DNA of 64,000 nucleotides from DATEDA01 sp963754305 (GTDB lineage: Bacteria > Pseudomonadota > Gammaproteobacteria > Burkholderiales > SG8-39): the NCBI GenBank assembly GCA_963754305.1, contig CAVWFR010000036.1, positions 62,001-126,000 on the forward strand, in the 5' to 3' direction. The notes under the pieces were generated by a model. The model was not told where the DNA came from, made no database searches, and saw only the letters and a program-made list of their open reading frames with translations. Every line of letters begins with the position of its first letter. The first letter of the stretch is position 1. Position numbers and translations under genes: made by a program. This document shows positions 9,150-18,291 of this stretch, one piece after another.

Positions 9150-9929
9150 ATGAGCCTGCGGACCGTCGTCGCCACCAGGTACGTTACTCCTTTGCGCGAA
9201 GGGGGCTCGCTCCCGGCGATCGTCGAGGCCGACGACGACGGGCTGTACGTGCTCAAGTTCCGCGGCGCGGGCCAGGGACCCAAGGCGCTCGTCGCCGAGG
9301 TGGTGGCAGGAGAGATCGGCCGCGCGTTGGGCCTGCCGGTGCCGGAGATCGTTCTCGTCGACCTCGATCCGGACCTCGCCCGTACCGAGCCGGATCCGGA
9401 AATCCAGCATCTGATCAAGGCCAGTGCCGGGCTCAATCTCGCGCTCGACTACCTGCCCGGATCGGTGATGTTCGACCCGGTCGCGGAGCAGCCGGACGCC
9501 GAGCTGGCCTCCTCGATCGTATGGTTCGACGCATACGCGACGAACCTGGACCGTACGGCCCGCAATACGAACATGCTGATGTGGCACCGGCGGCTGCATC
9601 TCATCGACCATGGCGCCGCCCTTTACTTCCATCACGGCGGCGACGACTATCTCGCGCGCAGCGAAGACCCGTTCCCGATGATCAAGGACCACGTGCTGTT
9701 GCCGCTCGCCAGTGCGCTGCGGGAAGCCGATGCACGGCTCGCCCCGCGGATCACGGCCGGCGAAGTCGACCGGATCGTCGGCCTCGTCCCGGACGCCTGG
9801 CTCGAACAAGACTCGCCCGCCGGCGAAGCGAGCCGGCGTCGCGCTGCCTACGCCGCCTATTTGTGGCGCAGGCTCGCGGCCCCGCACGCGTTCCTCGAGG
9901 AGGCGATCCGTGCCGCCCGGACCGTGTAA
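9150..9929 (+). CDS. HipA-like kinase domain protein (HipA_2 type)
   Basis: 259-residue protein resembling the short HipA-related kinase family. It starts MSLRTVVATRYVTPLREGGS, has the ATP-loop-like LYVLKFRGAGQG, a lysine/glutamate stretch LVAEVVAGEIGRALGLPVPEI, and the kinase-like catalytic block WFDAYATNLDRTARNTNML followed by LHLIDHGAALYF, equivalent to the catalytic Asn/Asp and DFG-like metal site. It lacks the HipA N-terminal domain and no HipB-like DNA-binding partner is nearby. The stop overlaps the DUF3037 gene by 20 bp; this pairing recurs across proteobacteria by my recollection of the families. Target of phosphorylation, if any, unknown. The longer frame upstream to 9027 is not coding-like. 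Confidence 0.8.
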   Translation: MSLRTVVATRYVTPLREGGSLPAIVEADDDGLYVLKFRGAGQGPKALVAEVVAGEIGRALGLPVPEIVLVDLDPDLARTEPDPEIQHLIKASAGLNLALDYLPGSVMFDPVAEQPDAELASSIVWFDAYATNLDRTARNTNMLMWHRRLHLIDHGAALYFHHGGDDYLARSEDPFPMIKDHVLLPLASALREADARLAPRITAGEVDRIVGLVPDAWLEQDSPAGEASRRRAAYAAYLWRRLAAPHAFLEEAIRAARTV

Positions 9930-10308
9930 GTACGACTACGCGGTGATCCGCGTCGTCCCGCGGGTCGAGCGCGAGGAGTTCGTGAACGTCGGCGTGATCG
10001 TTTCGTGCGCGGCGCTCGCCTTCCTCGAGGCGCGGATCGAGCTGGACGAGCGCCGCGTGCTGGCGCTCGATCCGTCGCTCGACATGCAGCCGCTCCGTGA
10101 GCACCTCGCGACGATCCCGCTGATCTGCGCGGGCGGGGACGCGGCCGGACCGATCGGCCGGCTGCCAATGCGGGAGCGCTTCCACTGGCTCACCGCGGCG
10201 CGGAGCACGATGATCCAGATCTCCCCGGTGCACTCGGGCCAGCTCGAAGATCCGGCCGCTGCGATCGAGCGGCTACTCCAGACGATGGTGCGCGTGTCCT
10301 CACCATGA
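9910..10308 (+). CDS. DUF3037 domain protein
   Basis: 132-residue protein starting at GTG 9910, with AGGAGG about 7 bases upstream. It begins VPPGPCKYDYAVIRVVPRVEREEFVNVGVIV, the hallmark of DUF3037. It overlaps the HipA-like gene by 20 bp and its own TGA overlaps the ATG of the patatin gene (ATGA), so the three are translationally coupled. Function unknown; the constant pairing with a HipA-like kinase suggests it is its substrate, regulator or neutraliser, which is inference. Confidence 0.85.
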   Translation: MPPGPCKYDYAVIRVVPRVEREEFVNVGVIVSCAALAFLEARIELDERRVLALDPSLDMQPLREHLATIPLICAGGDAAGPIGRLPMRERFHWLTAARSTMIQISPVHSGQLEDPAAAIERLLQTMVRVSSP

Positions 10309-11804
10309 TGCCGTCACGATTGGCATCGCTGCCAATACTTGCGTTCGTGCTCCTGCTGGACGCTTGCGCCAGCCGCCCGATCAACCCGCCGATCACGCAG
10401 GTGCAGCCGAGCACCGGGTATCGGTTTCTGACGCGCCAGCGACATTTCCAGGACGGAGAGAACGTGGTCATCCTGGCCTTTTCGGGTGGCGGGATGCGGG
10501 CGGCCGCATTCTCGTACGGGGTCCTCGAGTTCCTTCGGGGCACCGAGGTCGTCGGGCCGGAGGGCGGCAAGCTCCGTCTGCTCGACGCGGTCAACGTCGT
10601 TACCGGCGTCTCGGGTGGCAGCTTCACCGCGCTCGCCTATGGCCTGTACGGCGACAAGCTTTTCGACGATTACGAGCGACGCTTCCTGAAGCGCGACGTG
10701 CAGGGCGAGCTCATCTCGCGTTTCGTGAACCCGACTTACTGGGGCGCCCTGTGGTCGCCAGGCTGGGGCCGGTCCGAGCTGGCGGCCCAGCTCTACGACG
10801 AGATCCTGTTCAATGGCGCGACGTTCGCCGATCTCGACCGGGGCCACGGTCCGTTCGTCATGACGACCGCGACCGACATTTCGACCGGCGCGCGCCTGCC
10901 GTTCGTCCAGAACAGCTTCGACATCCTCTGCTCGGATCTCGGTGCCGTGCCGCTGTCCCGCGCCGTCGCGGCATCGTCGGCGGTGCCGGTGGTGCTCTCG
11001 CCCGTCACGCTGAACAACTACGGTGGCACCTGCAGCTACGCCATCCCGTCCTGGCTAAAGCCGTTCACCGATCCCGCGACCACAGGACGGCCCGCTGCAC
11101 GCGCGCTGCGGCACCTGCAGGAAGAGTTGTCTTACGAAGACGGCGTCCGTCGGCCGTATATTCATCTCGTCGATGGCGGCGTGTCGGACAATCTGGGCAT
11201 GCGCGGCGTGCTCGAAGCGCTGGAGGTCATTGAAGCGCTGCGCTCGGCGCACCAACCCACACCGTTCGACCGCGTGCGCAGGATCATCGTCTTCGTGGTC
11301 AATTCGCTCTCCTCCCCCAAGACGAGCTGGGACGAGTCGGCGCGCCCGCCCGGCACGCTGGAGATCCTGGTTAGGGCGACCGGCGTGCCGATCGACCACT
11401 ATTCCTACGAAGCGGTCGAGCTGTTGAAGGACACCGCAGCGCGATGGCGAACCATGCGCCGGATTCGGGAGTCGGCTGCGTTTGCCGGCAACAAGGACCC
11501 TGCGGTAAAGGACGCGCTCAACGTGCCGGACATCGAAATCTACGCCATCAATGTGTCGTTTCCGGAGCTCAAGGACAGGACGGAGCTCGAGTATCTGAAC
11601 GAGCTGCCCACGACCTTTGCCCTGCCCGGCGAGGCCGTAGACCGTCTCCGTGCCGCCGCCGGGACGATCATCCTCTCGTCGCCCGAGTTTCAGCGGCTCT
11701 TGAAGGACGCGCGAGTCACGATCGTCCGCCAACCTGCGGCCGCTGAGTCGGCGGCGGTACCCGCGGCGAGCCGGTCCGCGACACCGGCTTCCGCCGCGGA
11801 ATAG
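10305..11804 (+). CDS. Patatin-like phospholipase, predicted lipoprotein
   Basis: Patatin-fold acyl hydrolase of 499 residues with a lipoprotein signal: hydrophobic segment 8-18 and LLDAC with lipidated Cys21 (the Asp at -2 is unusual). Oxyanion loop SGGGMRA (60-66), nucleophile GVSGGS (Ser103) and catalytic aspartate in VDGGVSDN (about 290), an intact Ser-Asp dyad. Expected to sit on the periplasmic side of a membrane and hydrolyse phospholipid acyl esters. A start/stop overlap (ATGA) couples it to DUF3037 and the HipA-like kinase, an odd partner set. A low-complexity Ala/Ser tail ends the protein. DUF5996 follows after 25 bp. Confidence 0.88.
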   Translation: MMPSRLASLPILAFVLLLDACASRPINPPITQVQPSTGYRFLTRQRHFQDGENVVILAFSGGGMRAAAFSYGVLEFLRGTEVVGPEGGKLRLLDAVNVVTGVSGGSFTALAYGLYGDKLFDDYERRFLKRDVQGELISRFVNPTYWGALWSPGWGRSELAAQLYDEILFNGATFADLDRGHGPFVMTTATDISTGARLPFVQNSFDILCSDLGAVPLSRAVAASSAVPVVLSPVTLNNYGGTCSYAIPSWLKPFTDPATTGRPAARALRHLQEELSYEDGVRRPYIHLVDGGVSDNLGMRGVLEALEVIEALRSAHQPTPFDRVRRIIVFVVNSLSSPKTSWDESARPPGTLEILVRATGVPIDHYSYEAVELLKDTAARWRTMRRIRESAAFAGNKDPAVKDALNVPDIEIYAINVSFPELKDRTELEYLNELPTTFALPGEAVDRLRAAAGTIILSSPEFQRLLKDARVTIVRQPAAAESAAVPAASRSATPASAAE

Positions 11805-11829
11805 CCGGCACAGTCTGTTAGGAGAACCA

Positions 11830-12762
11830 ATGCCCCGCCCTGTCGCTTCGCAATCGGACGCATGGCCGGACCTGCCCCTCGCCGCGTGGCGCGAGACCTA
11901 CGAGACCCTGCACCTGTTCACCCAGATCGTCGGCAAGGTGCGCCTCGCGCAAAGTCCCTGGGTCAATCACTCCTGGCATGTCACGCTCTACGTAACGGCG
12001 CGAGGGCTGACCACGTCGCCAATCCCATACGGCGTTCGAACCTTCCAGATCGAATTCGACTTCGTCGATCACCGGCTGCAAGTGCTGGCTAGCGACGGCG
12101 CCACGGGCGGTTTCCCGCTCCAGCCGCAGTCGGTCGCGGCGTTCTACTCGCGACTCATCGAAGAAATGGGAAAGCTCGGGATCCAGGTGAGTATCAGCCC
12201 GAAGCCAAACGAGGTTGCCGAACCCATCCGCTTCGACCAGGATGAGATACACAAAGCATACGATCGCGAATACGTGAACCGGTTCTGGCGGATCCTGGTT
12301 CAATCGGACCGTGTCTTCAAAGCGTTTCGAGCGCGATTCGTCGGCAAATCGAGCCCCGTGCATTTCTTCTGGGGGGCACCCGACCTCGCGGTGACGCGGT
12401 TCTCCGGCCGAAGCGCTCCGCAGCATCCGGGCGGGGTTCCCAACCTGCCGGACTGGGTAGCTCGAGAGGCTTACTCGCAGGAAGTGAGCAGCTGCGGATT
12501 CTGGCCGGGCGGGGGTCCGATTCCCTACCCGGTGTTTTATTCCTATGCCTATCCCGAACCAGCCGGATTCTCAAAGGCATCCGTCACGCCACCCTCCGCT
12601 TTCTACAGTACCGATCTTCGGGAGTTCATCCTGCCCTACGACGTCGTCCGCCAATCCCCGTCGCCGGACGAGACACTGCTCGAGTTTCTGCAGACGACGT
12701 ATGAAGCCGCAGCCGACTTGGCCAAGTGGGATCGCGGCTTGCTTGAACGTCGCAACGACTAA
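11830..12762 (+). CDS. DUF5996 family protein
   Basis: 310 residues. The N-terminal third (WPDLPLAAWRETYETLHLFTQIVGKVRL, then NHSWHVTLYVTARGLTTSPIPYG) is characteristic of DUF5996, and the conserved HFFWGAPDLAVTRFSGR and FYSYAYPEP blocks are present. A TAGGAGAA Shine-Dalgarno precedes the ATG. No signal peptide or membrane segment. Function unknown for the family. It lies 25 bp behind the patatin lipoprotein gene and could be the last gene of the HipA/DUF3037/patatin transcript. Confidence 0.88.
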   Translation: MPRPVASQSDAWPDLPLAAWRETYETLHLFTQIVGKVRLAQSPWVNHSWHVTLYVTARGLTTSPIPYGVRTFQIEFDFVDHRLQVLASDGATGGFPLQPQSVAAFYSRLIEEMGKLGIQVSISPKPNEVAEPIRFDQDEIHKAYDREYVNRFWRILVQSDRVFKAFRARFVGKSSPVHFFWGAPDLAVTRFSGRSAPQHPGGVPNLPDWVAREAYSQEVSSCGFWPGGGPIPYPVFYSYAYPEPAGFSKASVTPPSAFYSTDLREFILPYDVVRQSPSPDETLLEFLQTTYEAAADLAKWDRGLLERRND

Positions 12763-12917
12763 GAGCGGCCCGCCGATCCACCGGCGGGATGGCGATCGCG
12801 GTTGGGATTCGCCTGTCTTCTCGACAACAGGATGGGTCGCGCGTAGCGGACGAACCCCACACTACCCCGTCGGCTTCAGCGACACCCCTCCGCCCGAGAG
12901 GACGGCAGAGTCGGGGC

Positions 12918-13970
12918 TCAGACCAGCCGGTTGAACCAAATCACTGACAGCCCCGCCGCTGCGAGCGCGAGCAGAGCCGCCGCGGCGGTGGCGAGCGCGG
13001 TGAGCTCGGTCTCCTTCTTCTCGAGCACGAACCGCGCGGTGAGCGCGGAGTAGACCTTCTTCAGCTCCGCGGCGCTGCTGGCGTGGAAGTACTCCCCTTT
13101 GCTGATCTGCGCGATCGCCTTGAGCGTTTCCTCGTCAAACTGCATGTAGATGGACATGCCGTCGACGGGTACCGCTCCACCGGCCGCGGCGCCGAACCCC
13201 ACGGCGAATACCCGCACGCCGCGATCGGCCGCCATCCGGGCCGCCTCCAGAGGGTCAGGGCCCATCGTCCGCCGACCGTCGGTCAGCAAGATGATCGCCG
13301 CCGAGGAGAAGGAGCCGGGCGGGACCGGCACGAACGGCTTCTTCTCCGTCTTCGCCTTGCGGTCGGGCGCCGCGCTCCGCCCGCCGTCGCGCGAGATGCC
13401 CCCGCCAAAGGCAATCGCCTCGAGATCGATACCCTCGTCCGGGAAGATCGTCGCGAGCGAGAGGATGATGCCGCTGCCGATGGCGGTATGGGACTGGAGC
13501 GCGAACCGGTCGATGGCCGCGATGAGCTCCTCCTTGTTCTGCGTCGGCGACTGCGCGACGGCCGCCGTGCCGGCGAACGACACGATGCCGATGCGGACGT
13601 CCGGCGGCTGCTCCTCGATGAACGCCTTCGCCGCTCCTTGCGCGGCGACGATCCGGTTCGGCTCGACGTCGGTCGCCCGCATGCTGCGCGAGACGTCGAT
13701 GGCGAGGATGATGGTCTGCTGCTGCGAGGGCAGCGTGATCACTGCGCTCGGTCGCGCGATCGCGACAATCGCCGCGATCATCGCCAGCAGGAAGACGAGC
13801 GGCGGAATGTGGCGCCGGAGCCGCTGGCCAGGCCCCATCGCCGCCCGGACGAGGCTCAGGCTGGCGTACCTGATCGCGCGCTTCTTGCGTCCGAGCAGGA
13901 AAACGTACGCGCCGACCAGCGCCGGTGCGGCGAGCAACAGCCACAGCATCTCAGGCCACAGGAATCGCAT
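12918..13970 (-). CDS. VWA-domain membrane protein (BatA-like)
   Basis: 350 residues: two N-terminal helices (about 6-26 and 57-75), a von Willebrand A domain on the outer face (about 85-300), and a C-terminal helix (about 322-345). The metal site DVSRSMRATD (D92, S94, S96) and the later ILLTDGRRTMGPDP are intact. BatA-type proteins usually stand in operons with a MoxR ATPase and BatB/BatD; none is present on either side, so this copy is an orphan. Starts at ATG 13970; no strong Shine-Dalgarno visible. Confidence 0.85.
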   Translation of the reverse strand: MRFLWPEMLWLLLAAPALVGAYVFLLGRKKRAIRYASLSLVRAAMGPGQRLRRHIPPLVFLLAMIAAIVAIARPSAVITLPSQQQTIILAIDVSRSMRATDVEPNRIVAAQGAAKAFIEEQPPDVRIGIVSFAGTAAVAQSPTQNKEELIAAIDRFALQSHTAIGSGIILSLATIFPDEGIDLEAIAFGGGISRDGGRSAAPDRKAKTEKKPFVPVPPGSFSSAAIILLTDGRRTMGPDPLEAARMAADRGVRVFAVGFGAAAGGAVPVDGMSIYMQFDEETLKAIAQISKGEYFHASSAAELKKVYSALTARFVLEKKETELTALATAAAALLALAAAGLSVIWFNRLV

Positions 13971-14039
13971 GCAGGGCTTCCTTCGCGCAGGGAAGCATAG
14001 CTCGATTCCGGGGTTCGTCGAAACCGCCTCGGAACGAAT

Positions 14040-14426
14040 TCATTCCGGCGGCGGATCGATCAGGCTGACGTGCGCCGCCACCACCCGCCAGCCGTCCGCG
14101 AACCGCACCCAGGTCTGGCTCTGGCGGCCCCATTTCGCCGTGGTCGTGCGGTAGAACTCGGTGTTGGCGACGGCACAGTCGCGGCCGAAGGTCGTGATGC
14201 GGACGTTGCGCCGCTCGCGCGCGAGGCCCGCGGGCGAGCGCGCCGCGCGGAACGACTTGATGGCCTCATGGCCGTACGAGTTCTCCGTCGCGCCGAAGCG
14301 AAGTGTGCGCGGGTTCGCCCAGAAGAGGTCGTCAAGGGCTGCGACATCGTTCGTCACCAGCGCCTGCTCATAGCGTTCGAACGCCGCAGCGACTTCGGCG
14401 ACGATCTCTGGAATGTCGATCTCCAT
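14040..14426 (-). CDS. HpxZ/AtzH-like protein (NTF2 fold)
   Basis: 128-residue protein of the AtzH-like/DUF3225 family, including HpxZ of oxalurate catabolism. Conserved features: ALDDLFWANPRTLRFGATENSYG, then FRAARS and the C-terminal GRQSQTWVRFADGWRVVAAHVS typical of SnoaL/NTF2-like folds. ATG 14426 has AAGGAG 7 bases upstream; a longer upstream frame to 14690 is antisense to a decayed gene and is not used. No other allantoin or oxalurate gene is nearby, so the pathway role is uncertain. Divergent from the LVIVD remnant, whose body now serves as its promoter region. Confidence 0.83.
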   Translation of the reverse strand: MEIDIPEIVAEVAAAFERYEQALVTNDVAALDDLFWANPRTLRFGATENSYGHEAIKSFRAARSPAGLARERRNVRITTFGRDCAVANTEFYRTTTAKWGRQSQTWVRFADGWRVVAAHVSLIDPPPE

Positions 14427-14446
14427 TACGGACTCCTTGCGATCGG

Positions 14447-14708
14447 CGCCGCGGCAACCGACTCTACACGAGCTACTGGCTCGGCGGCTTCGTGATTCTC
14501 GACGTGCCCGATCGCTTGGTTCGCGCACGGCCTCCGGGTGGTGGACATCGAGAACCCGCACGCGCCGAAGGAAGTCGCGTGGTACCTGCCCGACGTGCCG
14601 CCGGGCCACGGCGATCGCGTTCAGTCGAACGATTTGACGGTGGACGATCGTGGGTTCATCTATCTCCTCGACCGCATTCGCGGATGTCACATTCTGGAGC
14701 GCGTCTGA
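14447..14708 (+). pseudogene. Remnant of an LVIVD-repeat beta-propeller protein
   Basis: Two fragments in different frames of what reads as one LVIVD-repeat protein. The first (14459-14500) reads RLYTSYWLGGFVILDV. The second (from about 14520 to the TGA at 14706-14708) reads FAHGLRVVDIENPHAPKEVAWYLP and ends SNDLTVDDRGFIYLLDRIRGCHILERV. The middle of the protein and everything before it are missing. The intact C-terminus suggests an internal deletion. Upstream DNA is now occupied by the HpxZ-like gene. Family recognition rests on the repeated VxDIxNPxxPKEVA pattern; the original role is unknown. Confidence 0.68.
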
Positions 14709-14711
14709 AGC

Positions 14712-15569
14712 CTAGGCGCCACGCACGACCAGCGCGGTCGCTCCGAGAATCACCACCGTGCCCGCGACCATGTTCGCGGTGATCGGCTCACCGAGCAGTA
14801 GTACCCCGCCGGTCACGCCGAAAAGCGGCGAGAGGAAATTGACCGTCATCGTCTTCACCGCGCCAACGTTCGCGATCAGCCGGAAGTAAAGGACGAACGC
14901 GAACGCGGAGGAGGCGAACGCGAGCACGAGCGCGTTCGTCCATTCGAGCGCTGTCGGCGTGGCCACCGGCGGCGAAAACGCCGCGAGAGGCACGAGCAGA
15001 ACGCCCGCGGCGAGCTGGCTCCCCGCGGCGGTCGCCATCGGGGGGATGTCCCCGGTCTTGATCTTGGTGTAGTTCGCGGCGAGACCGTAGAACGCAGCCG
15101 CCGCGAGCGTGGCGGCGATCGCCCACGCCGGCGGCAGCTCGGCACCCGCAGGCTTCCAGCCGACGAGGAGCGCGACGCCGGCGATGCCCAGCACCAGGCC
15201 GGCGAGCTTCCGCAGGGTCAGCCCTTCGTGCACCCACACCGCGGCGATCACCGCCGCGAAGAGCGGCGCGGTGGCGACCAGAATCGCCGCGAACGAGGCG
15301 GTCATGGCCTCCTCCGCCGCCGCGACCAGCACGAACGGGATAGCCGAGTTGAGCACGCCAAAAGTCACGAAACGCGGCCAGCGGAACCGCCAGCCGATCG
15401 CGACGCCGATCGCATAAGCGTACAGCGCGAGCGCGGACCCGGCGAGGATCGTCCGGACGAAGGTGAGCCCGATGGGCCCGAACGGGGGGACGGCCACGCG
15501 GATGAACACGAAGGCGAGGCCCCAGACGGCGGCGAGGCCGACGAGCCGCGCCAGATCAGCGGGGCTCAT
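14712..15569 (-). CDS. EamA/DMT-family permease
   Basis: Ten-helix drug/metabolite transporter, 285 residues, made of two EamA repeats (about 1-137 and 145-284). Typical features: AAVWGLAFVFIRVAVPPFGP in helix 1, EEAMTASFAAILVATAPLFAAVIAAVW at the end of the first repeat, and NFLSPLFGVTGGVLLLGEPIT in helix 9. Inner membrane; exports metabolites or takes up small solutes in characterised members, substrate unknown here. It lies 28 bp upstream of nothing co-directional except HpxZ 280 bp further on; tyrS ends 27 bp behind it in the same direction. Confidence 0.9.
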   Translation of the reverse strand: MSPADLARLVGLAAVWGLAFVFIRVAVPPFGPIGLTFVRTILAGSALALYAYAIGVAIGWRFRWPRFVTFGVLNSAIPFVLVAAAEEAMTASFAAILVATAPLFAAVIAAVWVHEGLTLRKLAGLVLGIAGVALLVGWKPAGAELPPAWAIAATLAAAAFYGLAANYTKIKTGDIPPMATAAGSQLAAGVLLVPLAAFSPPVATPTALEWTNALVLAFASSAFAFVLYFRLIANVGAVKTMTVNFLSPLFGVTGGVLLLGEPITANMVAGTVVILGATALVVRGA

Positions 15570-15596
15570 CGCGCGACCGTAGGACCCGCTTGAACG

Positions 15597-16796
15597 CTAC
15601 GCGAGCGTCACGCGGGCGAACTTGCGCTTCCCTACCTGCACCACGGCGGTGGTTCCAGGTGCGAGCTTGAGCCCCTTGTCGCTCACGCGCTCGCCGTCCA
15701 GCCGTACGCCGCCCTGGTCGATCATCCGCGCCGCCTCGGTTGTGCTCGGCGTGAGTCCGGCCTGCTTGAGCACCTGGGTGATGACGAGCGGGGCGCCGCC
15801 CGCCTGCAAGATCACCGCGGGGATCTCCTCCGGCATCGCCCCGTCGCGGAAGCGCGCCTCGAACCCGGCCAGCGCCCGCTCGCCCGCGCCCTGGCCGTGG
15901 AAGCGATCGACGATCTCGGCGGCGAGCGCGACCTTGATGTCGCGCGGGTTGCGCCCGCTCTCGACCTCGCGGCGCCAGCCCTCGATCTCGCTCATCGGCC
16001 GGAACGAGAGCAGTTCGAGATAGCGCCACATCAGCTCGTCCGAGATCGACATCAGCTTGCCGAACATCTCCTGCGGCGGCTCGTCGATGCCGACGTAGTT
16101 GCCGAGCGACTTCGACATCTTCTGCACGCCGTCGAGCCCTTCGAGCAGCGGCGTGGTGACGATGATCTGGCTCTCCTGGCCGAACTGCTTCTGCAGCTCG
16201 CGTCCGACGAGCAGGTTGAACTTCTGGTCGGTGCCGCCCAGCTCGACGTCGGACTTCATCGCGACCGAGTCGTAGCCCTGCATCAGCGGATAGAGCAGCT
16301 CGTGGAGGTGGATCGGCTGCTCGGCGCGGAAGCGCTTGGCGAAATCGTCGCGCTGCAGGAGCTGCGAAACGGTGTAGCGCGCCGCGAGCCGGATCATCCC
16401 CTCGGCGCCGAGCGCGTTCGACCAGGTGGAGTTGAACAGGATCTCGGTCTTCGCCGGGTCGAGGATCTTGAACACCTGCTTCTCGTAGGTGCGCGCGTTC
16501 GCCTGGATCTGCTCGCGGCTGAGCGGCGGACGGGTGGCGTTGCGGCCGGAGGGATCGCCGATCATGCCGGTGAAGTCGCCGATCAGGAACTGGACGTGGT
16601 GCCCGAGGTCCTGGAAGTGGCGCAACTTGTTGATGACTACGGTGTGACCCAGGTGGAGGTCAGGGGCGGTCGGGTCGAGCCCGAGCTTGACCCGGAGCGC
16701 GCGACCGGTCTGCAGTTTGCGGTTAAGCTCCTCCTCGACGAGAAGCTCTTCACATCCGCGCTTGATGACCGCCAGCTGGTGCTCGATGTCGACCAT
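15597..16796 (-). CDS. tyrS: Tyrosyl-tRNA synthetase
   Basis: Class I aminoacyl-tRNA synthetase charging tRNA-Tyr, 399 residues. The HIGH-type motif is HLGH (48-51), KMSKS at 226-230, the tyrosine pocket in SDVELGGTDQKFN (182-194), and an S4-like RNA-binding domain at about 335-395. The short HIGH-to-KMSKS spacing and HLGHTVVINKLRHFQDLGH block mark the TyrRS-Z (type 2) form. The ATG at 16796 gives MVDIEHQLAV; the frame extends 40 codons further without similarity. Divergent from the M23 peptidase gene over 97 bp, a conserved betaproteobacterial arrangement. Confidence 0.97.
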   Translation of the reverse strand: MVDIEHQLAVIKRGCEELLVEEELNRKLQTGRALRVKLGLDPTAPDLHLGHTVVINKLRHFQDLGHHVQFLIGDFTGMIGDPSGRNATRPPLSREQIQANARTYEKQVFKILDPAKTEILFNSTWSNALGAEGMIRLAARYTVSQLLQRDDFAKRFRAEQPIHLHELLYPLMQGYDSVAMKSDVELGGTDQKFNLLVGRELQKQFGQESQIIVTTPLLEGLDGVQKMSKSLGNYVGIDEPPQEMFGKLMSISDELMWRYLELLSFRPMSEIEGWRREVESGRNPRDIKVALAAEIVDRFHGQGAGERALAGFEARFRDGAMPEEIPAVILQAGGAPLVITQVLKQAGLTPSTTEAARMIDQGGVRLDGERVSDKGLKLAPGTTAVVQVGKRKFARVTLA

Positions 16797-16893
16797 GGGT
16801 GGGTGACTCAATGCTTTTGCGCTCTTGAGAAGGCCGATACACTGGCCCGCGCAAGACCCAGAAAAACAACAAGTTTCAGGGAACGGCGAGACG

Positions 16894-18192
16894 ATGAGGA
16901 TAGTAGCGCAGGCCAACCCGCAGCGCGACCTGGCTCACACGCACCGGATGGCCCTCGCCGGCGGGCTGACCGCGCTTCTCGTCGGCGTCGCGGCATTCGG
17001 CACCGCGCGCGACAGCGACCAGAGCATCGCCCGCCAGACGGTCATCGAGCCGCTCGCGGTGAAGCTCCCAGATCCGACGTCGCACCCCGTCCAGACCTAC
17101 TGGCACGAAGCCCGGTTCGAGCGCGGCGACACGTTCGCGGCCTTCCTCACTCGCCTCGGCGTCGACGGCGCCGACACGACGGCGCTCCTCAAGCAGAACG
17201 CCGGATCGAAGCCGTTCCGCAATCTCCGCCCCGGCACGACCGTGCACGCGCGCACGAGCGACCTCGGCCAACTGCTCGACCTGCGGTTCGTCGCCGGCGA
17301 TGCATCCCTGCTCGGCTTCGAGCGCGACGGCGAGCGCTTCACGCCGGTCGACGCGACCGCCGAGCTGATCCGGCGCGTCTACGTGAAGAAAGGGGAGATC
17401 CGCTCGTCGCTCTTCGCCGCCGCCGATGAGGTCGGGCTCCCCGACAGCGTCACCATGCAGATCGCCGACATGTTCTCCGGCGACATCGACTTCCATCGCG
17501 ACCTGCGGCGCGGCGACCGCTTCACCGCAGTCTACGAGGTGCTTCATCACAACGGGCGGGCGGTGCGGGCGGGGCGCGTGCTCGCCGCCGAGTTCGTGAA
17601 CAACCGGAAGACGCTCCGCGCGGTGTGGTTCGCCGACGAGGAGGGCCGCGGCGGCTACTACGCGCTCGACGGCGCCAACCTCCGCAAGGCGTTCCTGCGC
17701 TCGCCGCTCGAGTTCTCGCGCGTGACCTCGGGTTTCTCGATGCGCTTCCACCCCATTCTCCAGGAATGGCGCGCACACAAGGGCGTCGATTACGGCGCGC
17801 CGTCGGGTACGCGCGTCCGCGCGACCTCCGACGGCGTCGTCCAGCAGGCGGGTCGGCAGGGCGGCTACGGCAACGTCGTGGTACTGCGCCATCACGGCGG
17901 CATCACGACCCTCTACGGCCACCTCAGCGGCATCGCAAGCGGTATCCACCAGGGCGCGCGCGTCGGGCAGGGCGACGTGGTGGGCTACGTCGGCGCGACC
18001 GGCTGGGCGAGCGGGCCACACCTCCACTACGAATTCCGCGTGAACAACGAGCATCGCAACCCGCTGACCATCGCGATGCCCGTCGCGGAGCCGGTGCCGG
18101 CGCATCGAATGGCGGCGTTCCGCGCCGAGGCGGCGCCGCTCGCTGCGCAGCTCGAGCTCCTCGCCCACGCGAGCTTCGCCGCGCTGGACTGA
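16894..18192 (+). CDS. M23 peptidoglycan endopeptidase (MepM-like)
   Basis: 432-residue envelope peptidase. One N-terminal helix (about 18-35) anchors or exports it; a LysM/OapA-like region follows (about 70-160) and the LytM/M23 zinc domain lies at about 275-385. Zinc ligands are H and D of HKGVDYG (about 295-299) and the HxH of GPHLHYEF (about 373-375). It cuts peptide cross-links to allow cell-wall growth. ATG 16894 chosen for MRIVAQANPQ; GGCGAG lies shortly upstream. In related genomes anmK usually follows before erpA; here only about 100 bp separate it from the convergent erpA. Confidence 0.9.
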   Translation: MRIVAQANPQRDLAHTHRMALAGGLTALLVGVAAFGTARDSDQSIARQTVIEPLAVKLPDPTSHPVQTYWHEARFERGDTFAAFLTRLGVDGADTTALLKQNAGSKPFRNLRPGTTVHARTSDLGQLLDLRFVAGDASLLGFERDGERFTPVDATAELIRRVYVKKGEIRSSLFAAADEVGLPDSVTMQIADMFSGDIDFHRDLRRGDRFTAVYEVLHHNGRAVRAGRVLAAEFVNNRKTLRAVWFADEEGRGGYYALDGANLRKAFLRSPLEFSRVTSGFSMRFHPILQEWRAHKGVDYGAPSGTRVRATSDGVVQQAGRQGGYGNVVVLRHHGGITTLYGHLSGIASGIHQGARVGQGDVVGYVGATGWASGPHLHYEFRVNNEHRNPLTIAMPVAEPVPAHRMAAFRAEAAPLAAQLELLAHASFAALD

Positions 18193-18291
18193 CCCGCCCG
18201 AGCGGGCGTTCAACGACGCCCGGCTTTGTGCGTTTCTCGAGTCAGGCCGCGCGTGGTCGGGCGATCGGTCCGGCTTAGGAGTGTGCGCCGC

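Noticed and set aside
12833..12859. Dispersed palindrome of the GGGTTCGTCCGCTACGCG type behind the DUF5996 gene
   Set aside because: Arms are imperfect and no second copy was found in the window; too degenerate to call.
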